22,555 bases of DNA from the IMG/VR virus record IMGVR_UViG_3300042542_001587, positions 1 through 22,555 of that record; one strand, written 5' to 3'. Below, piece after piece: positions 5,504-11,723 of this stretch. The notes beneath the pieces were generated by a model. The model ran no database searches. It had not been told where the DNA came from and saw nothing but the letters and a program-made list of their open reading frames with translations. This DNA comes from a virus. Within the stretch, counting starts at the first letter, position 1; every line of letters starts with the position of its first letter. The position numbers and the translations under genes were made by a program.

Positions 5504-5744
5504 CTTTCACCCCAAAGAATATGATCTCATCAACCTATATGAGGTGACCGATGAGCAAGGCATAGCCCTATGGGGCGGTAATAATGAGGGTGAAGCCATA
5601 ATTTGGTGGCTCAAAGGCAACCAAGCTGGCCGGATTTTGGTTTCAGCCTGGGATAGCAATGAGGAGGATGCCTATATGATTGGTAGACCTATAGATATCA
5701 CCGATATCGTGGCCAAAACCTATGAATATTATGGTTTAGACTGA
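5496..5744 (+). CDS. Conserved-looking phage protein of unknown function (82 aa)
   Basis: ATG 5496 is chosen because GGGAGGAG lies 4-8 nt upstream; the frame stays open to GTG/ATG candidates farther 5' but these fall inside the previous gene. The product is acidic (SFHPKEYDLINLYEVTDEQG..LWGGNNEGEAIIWW..VSAWDSNEEDAYMIGRPIDITDIV) and looks like a small beta-rich fold. The stop overlaps the next ATG (TGATG). Function unknown. Confidence 0.65.
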   Translation: MTSFHPKEYDLINLYEVTDEQGIALWGGNNEGEAIIWWLKGNQAGRILVSAWDSNEEDAYMIGRPIDITDIVAKTYEYYGLD

Positions 5745-5833
5745 TGATCTTTACTATCGGAATTGCCATAGCCTTACTGGTAGGCTATGCACTTATAGTT
5801 ATGGAGGATAAATTTAATGACGGATATCGCTAG
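5744..5833 (+). CDS. Tiny single-pass membrane protein (29 aa)
   Basis: MIFTIGIAIALLVGYALIVMEDK... is almost entirely one hydrophobic helix (residues ~2-20) with an acidic/basic short tail. The start overlaps the previous stop (TGATG, 5742-5746) and the 3' end overlaps the next gene by 17 nt. GGAGG within its codons at about 5802 provides the next gene's SD. A tiny membrane protein of similar size also begins the minus operon at 12969. Confidence 0.5.
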   Translation: MIFTIGIAIALLVGYALIVMEDKFNDGYR

Positions 5834-6116
5834 AAGGATAGAGTCTGCTAAGCGTAGCGCGGTAGTCTATCGAAATTATAGGCGGGCAAGGGAGAGGGCT
5901 ATGACACGCCTATCCAATGCTTACCCTGAAACATACAAGGAACTGCTCGAACAGGAGAAAATTGTAGATGAACAGATGGGTAAGAAATGGCTTGATATTG
6001 ACGGTAATACTGGTCAGTCTATGGATCTTGATGCCAACACACCACTCACGGGTGGAGGAGAAGGCAACCAAGCCAGCTCCGGTCCAAACAAAAGCAACAA
6101 TGGAGGAGAAGCGTGA
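5817..6116 (+). CDS. Phage protein of unknown function with KKWLDIDG motif (up to 99 aa)
   Basis: The N-terminal two thirds look genuine: a highly basic helical part (RRIESAKRSAVVYRNYRRAR) followed by NAYPETYKELLEQEK and KKWLDIDGNTG, a pattern I associate with small actinophage proteins of unknown function. GGAGGATAAATTTA precedes ATG 5817. From 5968 on the same DNA also encodes the membrane segment of the transglycosylase-like gene in another frame. Accordingly the last ~45 residues are low-complexity (Gly/Asn/Ser), as expected for a frame constrained by its partner. Confidence 0.7.
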   Translation: MTDIARRIESAKRSAVVYRNYRRARERAMTRLSNAYPETYKELLEQEKIVDEQMGKKWLDIDGNTGQSMDLDANTPLTGGGEGNQASSGPNKSNNGGEA

Positions 6117-6387
6117 AAACAAGCGAATCGCTAAGCAATATAGTCGCGCTCTCGGATATACGCACAAGCAAACATCGTGCCTTATCACCCTATGGACCCG
6201 TGAAAGCAGGTTTGACCACCTTGCAGACAACCCAAGATCAACAGCTTACGGAATTGCTCAACTCCTTAGAGAGAAAAATCGAAACCCTGAATTACAAATC
6301 CTTCACGGTATACGATACATTGGTCATCGCTATAGAGGCGATGCGTGTAGCGCTCTCAGACACTCTGATCGAAGAGGATGGTACTGA
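5968..6387 (+). CDS. Membrane-anchored lytic transglycosylase-like protein (139 aa)
   Basis: Predicted peptidoglycan-cleaving protein. Residues ~7-23 form an N-terminal signal anchor (LILTVILVSLWILM). A linker follows, then a compact lysozyme-like domain: SCLITLWTRESRFD with probable catalytic Glu79, NPRSTAYGIAQLL (88-100), and GIRYIGHRYRGDACSAL up to the terminal GWY, the ending usual for actinobacterial transglycosylase-like domains. AGGAGA lies ~10 nt before ATG 5968. The gene overlaps the preceding one by 149 nt in another frame, and its stop is joined to the next start (TGATG). Being outside the main lysis group, it may act in cell-wall remodelling, release or entry; this is inference. 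Confidence 0.8.
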   Translation: MNRWVRNGLILTVILVSLWILMPTHHSRVEEKATKPAPVQTKATMEEKRENKRIAKQYSRALGYTHKQTSCLITLWTRESRFDHLADNPRSTAYGIAQLLREKNRNPELQILHGIRYIGHRYRGDACSALRHSDRRGWY

Positions 6388-6548
6388 TGTTTAGGTACTG
6401 GCTTATGTTCGGGATTAAGAGAGGGTGGATAAGCAAGCCCTATTGCTCCACGCACGATGGCAACTTTGAATATATGACTGAAGAAGAACTATATGAATGG
6501 AATGAAGGTGGCGATCCCTGCCACGTAGCAATATCCGTGCTACAATAA
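6387..6548 (+). CDS. Conserved actinophage protein of unknown function (53 aa)
   Basis: ATG overlaps the transglycosylase stop (TGATG, 6385-6389), which supports both genes. The central part GWISKPYCSTHDG..MTEEE followed by EGGDPCHVAI matches a small family I know only as hypothetical actinophage proteins. C20 and C45, together with H23 and H46, could bind a metal. It is the last gene of the plus-strand train, directly before the terminator. Confidence 0.7.
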   Translation: MFRYWLMFGIKRGWISKPYCSTHDGNFEYMTEEELYEWNEGGDPCHVAISVLQ

Positions 6549-6570
6549 TCTTGTTTCCTTCCAGCACAAC

Positions 6571-6608
6571 CTAGCCCTCACCGTTAACCTCTTTCCGGTG
6601 GGGGTTAG
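6571..6608. terminator. Hairpin terminator between convergent operons
   Basis: A 13-bp stem with two G-U pairs is formed by 6571-6583 and 6596-6608 (core CCCTCACCG/CGGTGGGGG), with a 12-nt loop. The stem sits between the stop of the plus train (6548) and the stop of the minus operon (6613). Only a weak T-stretch follows on the plus strand, so it may act as a bidirectional block or an mRNA 3' end protector. Confidence 0.6.
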
Positions 6609-6612
6609 TGCT

Positions 6613-6783
6613 TTATCCACCGTTACTGTAGAACCCTGGACCCTTAAAGGTGACAGCGGGTGATGACCAAGTACGGGACATAGACTGGTGGCAATCAGTA
6701 CACATAGGGTTGATTATCTCAGCGTGGATAGACTGCTCGATCTCCCTGATATTGCCACACTCACACTTGAAAGCATAGATCAT
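6613..6783 (-). CDS. FmdB-like zinc ribbon protein (56 aa)
   Basis: Small putative regulatory zinc ribbon: C7/C9 (KCECG) and C28/C31 (CTDC), followed by the family-typical tail TWSSPAVTFKGPGFYSNGG. The aromatic start MIYAFKC also fits. Length is normal for phage members. ATG 6783 overlaps the preceding stop (ATGA). Last gene of the leftward replication operon, ending next to the terminator. Molecular role not established for phage members. Confidence 0.8.
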   Translation of the reverse strand: MIYAFKCECGNIREIEQSIHAEIINPMCTDCHQSMSRTWSSPAVTFKGPGFYSNGG

Positions 6784-7163
6784 AGCTTTACTGCCTCTTC
6801 TATATCTAAGTAACCTACTAACTTGTAAACTTTATTCTTATTCTCAAACTCGGTAGTCACTGGCATCACTTGTGTATACCATTTAGGTTCTGGCAGATCC
6901 ATAAGATCGAAAGAATAAATACCAAGTGGGGTGGAGTTGATGTAGTACGGGATCAGATCTCGCTCTGCTGCCTGAGTGATGAGCTTGCGATACTTGATCT
7001 CTTCGATAAGCAGGGTGGGATAGTGCGTCTGTCTGCACTTAAGTTCGATGTAGTGTGCAGCCTTCTCGCTGGTGCAGTCATAGGTATCGTATATCCCTGG
7101 ACTCTTGACCAAGTCAGGGTAGAGACTGCCTTTGAGATAGTTAAATAACTCTTGTTCTATCAC
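6780..7163 (-). CDS. PD-(D/E)XK nuclease-like protein (127 aa)
   Basis: D26/D29 followed by IELKCR with E40-x-K42 resembles the core of PD-(D/E)XK endonucleases, and the spacing fits a small single-domain enzyme. I know similar small phage proteins only as hypotheticals, so nuclease activity is inference. GTG 7163 is chosen because it overlaps the upstream stop (GTGA), as is the rule in this operon; an in-frame ATG at 7220 would extend it deep into the sigma-like gene. The C-terminal half (YTQVMPVTTEFENK..) gives no motif. Confidence 0.6.
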   Translation of the reverse strand: MIEQELFNYLKGSLYPDLVKSPGIYDTYDCTSEKAAHYIELKCRQTHYPTLLIEEIKYRKLITQAAERDLIPYYINSTPLGIYSFDLMDLPEPKWYTQVMPVTTEFENKNKVYKLVGYLDIEEAVKL

Positions 7164-7792
7164 CGGAAGGGTGTCTCCCCGCCTAGTTCTTCCTGCAATC
7201 TGCGAAGGGATGCAGTACATCTACGATCAGCAGTAGACACAGCACACTCTAGGAACTTTGCGATCTGATGCAGGGTAGCGTTCTCATAGTGACGCATACG
7301 TAACACTGCCTGATCCTTCTCATCTAATTCAAGATAGGCTTTCTTAATATCTATCAGACTAGCCAGTAGATTGCCACCTTCTGCAGGCGATGATGAGCCT
7401 CGTGGTTGGCCATCTTTAATCATCTCTTGTGCCTGCTCTAGTACCTTTCCATCTATGATGGATGCAATAACAAAGGGTAGTAGCTGACCAAGCATTAAGG
7501 TTTCATAGTAAGCCTCATCCATCAACTGATAGCCAGACTTGTTAGCCTTCTCCTTACGTGCATAGCGTTCTGCTGCACGCCTCATCTGCCAAGCAATACG
7601 CTTTTCATTATGCTCTAACTGCTTAGCATCTTCAACACTCATCTGCTCAATGATGTAATCATTACGGGTGATAGCCCAGGCAATACACTCCTGAGTAATA
7701 TCATCCCTTTCAACCCAATGCTTGTAGCGCCGGTGGATTGCATAAGCAACTGATGGCGCTAGCTCATAGACAATAGGGTGGAGTTTAATCAC
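7160..7792 (-). CDS. Sigma-70-like RNA polymerase sigma factor (210 aa)
   Basis: Probable transcription factor that redirects host RNA polymerase. The N-terminal part has a region-2-like pattern (YAIHRRYKHWVERDDITQEC, residues ~17-36). The last ~60 residues resemble a region 4 helix-turn-helix (LDEKDQAVLRMRHYENATLHQIAKFL then STADRRC..SLRRL). The middle is poorly conserved. GTG 7792 is preferred since it overlaps the preceding stop (7785-7787); ATG 7822 would add ten residues. It could read the TATAGT-type boxes seen upstream of the plus-strand groups. A plain HTH protein is the alternative. Confidence 0.7.
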   Translation of the reverse strand: MIKLHPIVYELAPSVAYAIHRRYKHWVERDDITQECIAWAITRNDYIIEQMSVEDAKQLEHNEKRIAWQMRRAAERYARKEKANKSGYQLMDEAYYETLMLGQLLPFVIASIIDGKVLEQAQEMIKDGQPRGSSSPAEGGNLLASLIDIKKAYLELDEKDQAVLRMRHYENATLHQIAKFLECAVSTADRRCTASLRRLQEELGGETPFR

Positions 7793-8186
7793 AGTCAGTA
7801 GCTTCAACCTCTGGCCATACATTATCTAAGACCATCATTGCAATAGCAGAATAGTTCAATAGATCTAAGAAGCTATCACGCAGTGACTCATTGCTAGGCT
7901 TAACGCCTGAGTCAAGCAAGTTATTGATGCGAGCTATCTTATCCCACATACGTACACGCAAACCATTAAGTGGTCCACCTGGTGAGTGAGCAATATTCTT
8001 TGGGCCGTAGTCGTGATGCTTACGGATAAGTAAGTTACCTGCTGCATCCATAATACGCCAAACATCTGTAACAAATTCAGGATCTACCTTGTCTGTATAG
8101 GGCGCAGTAGAACTGTCTCTGTCTCCGTATTGATCTCTAGGATCTGGAAGCCCATATGTTCCAAAGTCTGTACCATCTGTAGCCAT
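7785..8186 (-). CDS. Nmad1/DUF1599-like nucleotide modification-associated protein (133 aa)
   Basis: The sequence HHDYGPKNIAHSPGG, then RMWDKIARINNLLDSG, then ESLRDSFLDLLNYSAIAMMVL is characteristic of the nucleotide modification associated domain 1 (DUF1599). This family is linked by computational work to DNA base modification or nucleotide metabolism. The first ~35 residues (Asp/Gly/Tyr-rich) are a non-conserved lead. No thymidylate synthase or other base-modifying enzyme is visible in this window, so the substrate is unknown. Ten nt separate it from the Toprim gene upstream. Confidence 0.8.
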   Translation of the reverse strand: MATDGTDFGTYGLPDPRDQYGDRDSSTAPYTDKVDPEFVTDVWRIMDAAGNLLIRKHHDYGPKNIAHSPGGPLNGLRVRMWDKIARINNLLDSGVKPSNESLRDSFLDLLNYSAIAMMVLDNVWPEVEATDCD

Positions 8187-8196
8187 TCGTCTCTAC

Positions 8197-8847
8197 TCAC
8201 CCTTTCGGTTCGCCCACTAGCAGGGTTCTGGTGGCATCTGCCCCATATGCTAAGTAGTAGTCATTGATATCCATACCAGGTGGTAGTGTAACAATAGTTG
8301 AGTTCAATATCTCGTTGGCGACACGCTTAGCGAAGTCAGCACCTGGGTTACTGCCATCCTCTTTGATGTCGTTATCGCCTACAACAAAGATAGTTTCATA
8401 TCCTGTAAATAGCTTAGGAAAGTGTGGCTTCCAAGACTGCACGCCAGGGACACCCACTGCTGGTATACCCAGCATCCCGCTAGTAACTACCGCATCTAGT
8501 TCACCTTCGCAGATAACTATATGAGGTGATAGTGGTAGCACATCTGCCACGTTGTAGAGGTGTGCCTTCTGTCCAGTAGGTGATCCATACTTAGGTTTGC
8601 CATCATCTAGGCGCCTGAACTTAAAGCCTACGCAACTACCACCGGCTGTGATGTAAGGGATAGAGATCCATCCATCGTACATCTCGTGACCATTCAGTGG
8701 ATCAGTGACTGTGCCTAACTGGAACTTAGCTGCTACAAGTTCAGAGATCCCACGTTCGTCTAGTGCGACTAGGGTTTCCGGACTTACCTCTTGAGCGTAT
8801 CGCTGCGCCGCTTCCAGTAGCAATTTCGACTGCGCGTTTGAGGCCAT
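8197..8847 (-). CDS. DNA primase, Toprim half (216 aa)
   Basis: Catalytic part of a DnaG-type primase. The Toprim motifs are IVICEGELDAV with E114 (residues 111-120) and VVGDND with D158/D160 (155-160). The C-terminal PPGMDINDYYLAYG is also typical of primases. The N-terminal ~100 residues would join the zinc domain to Toprim. The partner zinc-binding half is the overlapping upstream gene in a different frame. ATG 8847 has GGAG 7 nt upstream, supporting independent initiation rather than frameshifting. The gene sits in the leftward replication operon. Confidence 0.85.
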   Translation of the reverse strand: MASNAQSKLLLEAAQRYAQEVSPETLVALDERGISELVAAKFQLGTVTDPLNGHEMYDGWISIPYITAGGSCVGFKFRRLDDGKPKYGSPTGQKAHLYNVADVLPLSPHIVICEGELDAVVTSGMLGIPAVGVPGVQSWKPHFPKLFTGYETIFVVGDNDIKEDGSNPGADFAKRVANEILNSTIVTLPPGMDINDYYLAYGADATRTLLVGEPKG

Positions 8848-9118
8848 CCCTAAACTCCAAGTTCTCTATGATGCAGACTATGTTCACTGCATTTCCACCC
8901 TTACCGCAGGTGTGGCAAAAGTATAAATTCTTATACGTATTAATTACCGCAGACCTACGTGTGTCACTATGCAAGCAACACTTTACTGATACATCTTGTC
9001 CCTCTCGTACTTCCCCACCAAAATAGGTAACGATTGGACCTATGGGGATTGAGTTTGCATCAGTGGAGCTGGAACTCCCTTTACCTTTACCCAACCTTGA
9101 CCAGTCTTGTGCTGGCAT
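8741..9118 (-). CDS. DNA primase, CHC2 zinc-finger half (125 aa)
   Basis: DNA-binding zinc domain of a DnaG-type primase: C47-x2-H50 and C68-x2-C71 (KCCLH ... FCHTC), followed by GKGGNAVNIVCIIENLEF, the usual continuation of CHC2 domains. The last ~25 residues are Arg/Ser-rich and overlap the Toprim gene (107 nt) in another frame. ATG 9118 is chosen over ATG 9124 because GAAGG lies 6 nt before it. The first ~30 residues (overlapping the 57-aa zinc protein) are low-complexity, so the true start may be later. Confidence 0.8.
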   Translation of the reverse strand: MPAQDWSRLGKGKGSSSSTDANSIPIGPIVTYFGGEVREGQDVSVKCCLHSDTRRSAVINTYKNLYFCHTCGKGGNAVNIVCIIENLEFRDGLKRAVEIATGSGAAIRSRGKSGNPSRTRRTWDL

Positions 9119-9213
9119 ACGCATCCTTCACACTTCTCGTGCCAATGTGTGGCACGCTTGAGATGGTTGAGTGAGTTCTCCTCACCGGCCTTAAGACAAT
9201 TATCGCAAATCAT
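9040..9213 (-). CDS. Small Cys/His-rich zinc protein (57 aa)
   Basis: MICDNC (C3/C6), HWH (H23, H25), then C28, C31, C33 and H35 (EKCEGCVCQHKTG) make a dense metal-binding protein of a type common and unnamed in actinophages. Start ATG 9213 overlaps the upstream stop (ATGA, 9210-9213). The 3' 79 nt overlap the start of the primase zinc half in another frame. Function unknown; a DNA-transaction role is suggested only by position. Confidence 0.75.
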   Translation of the reverse strand: MICDNCLKAGEENSLNHLKRATHWHEKCEGCVCQHKTGQGWVKVKGVPAPLMQTQSP

Positions 9214-9464
9214 ACTTTCTTTGCTCTCTTCTTAGGTGCTGGTTTCTCAGCAACGTACTCTTCGATTGCTTCTTCAGCGTCAGCTTCTTTGATTGCTTCA
9301 TCTAGTGGTACAACTTCTGGTACAAGTATCTCTGATGTGGTGATTTCACCTTGTGGTACTGGCATTGTTACTACTACCTTTCCCCATCTCTGGGATTGAC
9401 TCATTGACTTACCGCGTTGTGCAGTACGCCGTCTACGACGAAGAGGCTTGATGGCAATAGCCAT
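9210..9464 (-). CDS. Charged low-complexity protein of unknown function (84 aa)
   Basis: The N-terminus is very basic (IKPLRRRRRTAQRGK), the middle is Val/Pro-rich, then comes an acidic helix (LDEAIKEADAEEAIEEY), and the end is Lys/Ala-rich (APKKRAKKV). Such a layout suggests a disordered nucleic-acid- or protein-tethering factor. No family recognised. Start overlaps the previous stop (TAATG) and stop overlaps the next start (ATGA). Confidence 0.6.
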   Translation of the reverse strand: MAIAIKPLRRRRRTAQRGKSMSQSQRWGKVVVTMPVPQGEITTSEILVPEVVPLDEAIKEADAEEAIEEYVAEKPAPKKRAKKV

Positions 9465-9673
9465 TACTTCTTCTCTCTTGCTGCTACTGCTTTGTATATT
9501 ACATCTTCTTGTTCAGAATCTTTTGAATCAATTTGAATTGATTCGTATGCAATATGGTACTCGCCTGATTCATAATGTTTTTTGAATAAACTAACAAGAC
9601 CTTTTTCATTAGTCCCAGTTATCCGCATACCACAATGACAAGTCATCCCATATTCAGGTGGTCTGTCAATCAT
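9464..9673 (-). CDS. Small protein of unknown function (69 aa)
   Basis: ATG 9673 has AAAGGAG 6 nt upstream and overlaps the preceding stop (ATGA), so it is preferred over ATG 9691. TCHCGMRITG near residue 11-20 followed by KKHYESGEYH gives two cysteines and two histidines that could form a single zinc finger. The C-terminal third is charged. No family recognised. Confidence 0.6.
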   Translation of the reverse strand: MIDRPPEYGMTCHCGMRITGTNEKGLVSLFKKHYESGEYHIAYESIQIDSKDSEQEDVIYKAVAAREKK

Positions 9674-10020
9674 TGCTTCTCCTTTAACCATTGTGCTAGG
9701 TCCTGGATGACCCAGGCTTGATCTATTGAAGCGTTGCGACGCTTAACTATCACATAAGACAGTGGCACTTCCCCGATACCACGAGCCTTAGCGTAGTTAA
9801 GCGCCTCAACTTGTGCTTCTCTCCAGAACTCAGGCAACGAAAGAGTTGCTCGGTTCTTGAGTTCAAGGATGTAAGTTTCTCCTGCGATAACAGTAACGAT
9901 ATCGCCCTCATCCTTTGCCCCAGCTTTAGTCAGACGTTCTGCAATGGCACCCATCTTACGTAGCCACTTCATTACATCTGTCTCAAACTGAGAACCCTTA
10001 GTCTTGTTGTACTGACTCAT
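9670..10020 (-). CDS. Holliday-junction-resolvase-like PD-(D/E)XK nuclease (116 aa)
   Basis: Probable structure-specific endonuclease for recombination or replication intermediates. The core is E13 in the first helix (KGSQFETDVMKWL), D40 in KDEGDI and E53-x-K55 in ILELKNR, matching the archaeal Hjc-like/VRR-type resolvase pattern widely annotated in actinophages. VIVKRR near residues 91-96 is the usual last strand. Its start overlaps the upstream gene by 23 nt and its stop overlaps the next start (ATGA). A Cas4-like and another PD-(D/E)XK-like protein are in the same operon. Confidence 0.8.
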   Translation of the reverse strand: MSQYNKTKGSQFETDVMKWLRKMGAIAERLTKAGAKDEGDIVTVIAGETYILELKNRATLSLPEFWREAQVEALNYAKARGIGEVPLSYVIVKRRNASIDQAWVIQDLAQWLKEKQ

Positions 10021-10210
10021 CTACCAGTACAACCTTGTTGATCTTATAGATGACATTACCTTCTTCATCCTTAACTAATTCGACAACACCAGATTGAAGT
10101 AGCGCACCAACAAAGTTGGTCAGATCTACCTTGATTGCATCAACGTCTGTACGCAGTGCCTCAATCTTAATATTATCTCTGTACTTATTTGACAAAGTTT
10201 CTTCCGTCAT
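9998..10210 (-). CDS. Small protein of unknown function (70 aa)
   Basis: The N-terminal half is helical and may form a short coiled coil (NIKIEALRTDVDAIKVDLTNFVGALL); the C-terminal half is beta-like (VVELVKDEEGNVIYKINKVVLVDE). AGGGA lies about 8 nt upstream of ATG 10210. Located between the helicase-like ATPase and the resolvase-like nuclease, it could be an accessory factor for either, but no family is recognised. Confidence 0.6.
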   Translation of the reverse strand: MTEETLSNKYRDNIKIEALRTDVDAIKVDLTNFVGALLQSGVVELVKDEEGNVIYKINKVVLVDESVQQD

Positions 10211-10222
10211 TTAATTCCCTAT

Positions 10223-11077
10223 CTATTGTTGGACTATGTAGTCGCCTTGGTATCCATTTACTGCATCGTTTCTTAACATAACACCCCACGCATTTTTATC
10301 AGATATCTGACAAGCAGCGTAGTTTACAAACAGTGTTACGTAGTCCTTGCCATCTGCAGCGTGTGGTCCAAAGCGGTTCTTTACTGCAGCTACCTTCAAC
10401 TCACCATTGGATGGGTCATAGCCCAGCGTTAGGATCAGCGCCGGTAGTTGACTTACCTTGCCGTGAATAGCACGTCTAGCAGGTGGATTAGATGGTGATC
10501 CATACTCGCTCTGCTCAGATACGTGGTGTAGCACAAGTACGCAGGCTTCAGTCTTACGTGCCATATCGTGCAATTCCATCATAATCGCACGTAAGCCAGC
10601 CCACTCATTGTCAGTCTCTGCTGCAACGTTCATTAAGTTGTCTATAACAATTAACTCTGGAGCGTGACCATAGAGTTCTACATATGCCCTGATCTCTAAC
10701 TCGATATCATCTAGCGATGGTGATGAATCAAAGACCCATTTAATATGTTCTAGTTTCCCAAAGTGTTTATCGTAGTAGTGCTTATCCTTAGATAAGTTTA
10801 GTTCCACCGATACCTGCGAGTGACCAGAGGCAACAGATGCTGCTCTCATCATTACAGTTGTAGTGTCAGTATCTGCTGAGAAGAAGAGCGTTGATACATT
10901 TGCTTTCATCGCATAGACGAGTGCAAACATAGACTTACCAGCATTAGGTGCAGCAGCTACCATACAGACTTGTCCCCGCCGGAACTTAATCTGCTTTAGT
11001 GATAGCGCCTGCCACACGTCAGGAAGAGGTGTTGCTTTGGTAAGCACACCACTCCAAGCACGTGATAAGTCAAGCAA
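10223..11077 (-). CDS. DnaB-like replicative helicase / RecA-fold ATPase (284 aa)
   Basis: RecA-fold P-loop ATPase: Walker A AAAPNAGKS (residues 41-49), Walker B ELIVIDNL (141-148, D146), and LVLHHVSEQ (181-189) corresponding to the DnaB H3 region. GKVSQLPALILTLGYD and KNRFGP match the later DnaB-type motifs. At 284 aa it lacks the DnaB N-terminal primase-binding domain, as in several phage helicases. TTG 11077 is the likely start: it overlaps the whiB stop and is preceded by a G-rich SD (GGGGGAAGG); a downstream GTG at residue 12 is possible. Confidence 0.8.
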   Translation of the reverse strand: MLDLSRAWSGVLTKATPLPDVWQALSLKQIKFRRGQVCMVAAAPNAGKSMFALVYAMKANVSTLFFSADTDTTTVMMRAASVASGHSQVSVELNLSKDKHYYDKHFGKLEHIKWVFDSSPSLDDIELEIRAYVELYGHAPELIVIDNLMNVAAETDNEWAGLRAIMMELHDMARKTEACVLVLHHVSEQSEYGSPSNPPARRAIHGKVSQLPALILTLGYDPSNGELKVAAVKNRFGPHAADGKDYVTLFVNYAACQISDKNAWGVMLRNDAVNGYQGDYIVQQ

Positions 11078-11336
11078 CGCCTTCCCCCTTTAATACTATC
11101 CGTCGTTTACGTCTGATTAGCCTGCGTTCGCCTTCAGCGATTCCTCCCCAAATGCCGTGACTTTCATTCTGTATTCCCCACTCAGCACACTCTGCTTGAT
11201 GTGGACACCTTCTACAAATTGATTTAGCCATAACCATCTCGGTACTATTAGAACTTCCAGATACCTTTTCAGGAAACCAGAAGTCGCCACCGACTGTAGC
11301 GCAAGCAGGATTCTCATAGAATCGAGGCTCGCGCAC
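11070..11336 (-). CDS. WhiB-family iron-sulfur transcriptional regulator (88 aa)
   Basis: Four cluster cysteines C12, C41, C44 and C50 (ICRRCPHQAEC) and the GIWGG turn (61-65), followed by the basic DNA-binding tail RRLIRRKRR, identify WhiB. The family is restricted to Actinobacteria and their phages; it binds a [4Fe-4S] cluster and works with the principal sigma factor. The start is GTG 11336, four nt after the preceding stop, with only a poor SD, so it may be translated by coupling. The stop overlaps the TTG of the ATPase gene. Confidence 0.92.
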   Translation of the reverse strand: MREPRFYENPACATVGGDFWFPEKVSGSSNSTEMVMAKSICRRCPHQAECAEWGIQNESHGIWGGIAEGERRLIRRKRRIVLKGEGVA

Positions 11337-11339
11337 CGA

Positions 11340-11723
11340 TCATCGAACCCAGATAGTTTCGCACTTATCTGTTGCACCCTTTGGTGCAGCACACATATAT
11401 CCATTCCAAGGTCCACGAGCTGATGTGCCTGAACGTAGAGCCATCACACCGTGACGACAGGTTTGTGTTCCATCTGCTGCAGGAGCAGAAGCAACTGGTG
11501 TTGCGTTAAATGCTGCAGCTACTGATGCAACTGTTGGCGCTGGCGCTGGTGCTGATGCTGTACTAGCACCTAGTTCTACACCTGTTGACTTAATGTTCAG
11601 TGCGTTCATAGCGAGATCTGCTAGTCCTGCTTCCAATTCTGCAACTGTTGCAGCATAAAGATTGATGAGTGTTCCATCAGATAACTTGTAGTTAACCTGG
11701 AACTTTGTTCCTTCTGTAGCCAT
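11340..11723 (-). CDS. Zinc-binding protein with Ala/Pro linker (127 aa)
   Basis: Two parts are joined by an Ala/Pro/Ser-rich linker (residues ~50-85). The N-terminal part is a small alpha/beta unit (FQVNYKLSDGTLINLYAATVAELEAGL). The C-terminal part is TCRHGVMALRSG..WNGYMCAAPKG..KCETIWVR with C89, H91, C111 and C121 as likely zinc ligands. Such zinc ends accompany Cas4-like nucleases in actinophages as I recall them. A nucleic-acid-binding partner of the nuclease is possible but unproven. Translation may be coupled to the gene before. Confidence 0.7.
   Translation of the reverse strand: MATEGTKFQVNYKLSDGTLINLYAATVAELEAGLADLAMNALNIKSTGVELGASTASAPAPAPTVASVAAAFNATPVASAPAADGTQTCRHGVMALRSGTSARGPWNGYMCAAPKGATDKCETIWVR

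Noticed and set aside
6113-6394. 93-codon GTG frame with GTGA overlap and a GGAGGAG upstream
   Set aside because: The same DNA encodes the transglycosylase-like domain in another frame with clear motifs and a stop coupled to the next gene; GGAGGAG is explained by Met-Glu-Glu codons there.
11331-11350. T-loop-like GGTTCGAT on the minus strand, possible tRNA end
   Set aside because: No acceptor, D or anticodon stems fit around it; it is the end of the zinc protein gene and the start of whiB.
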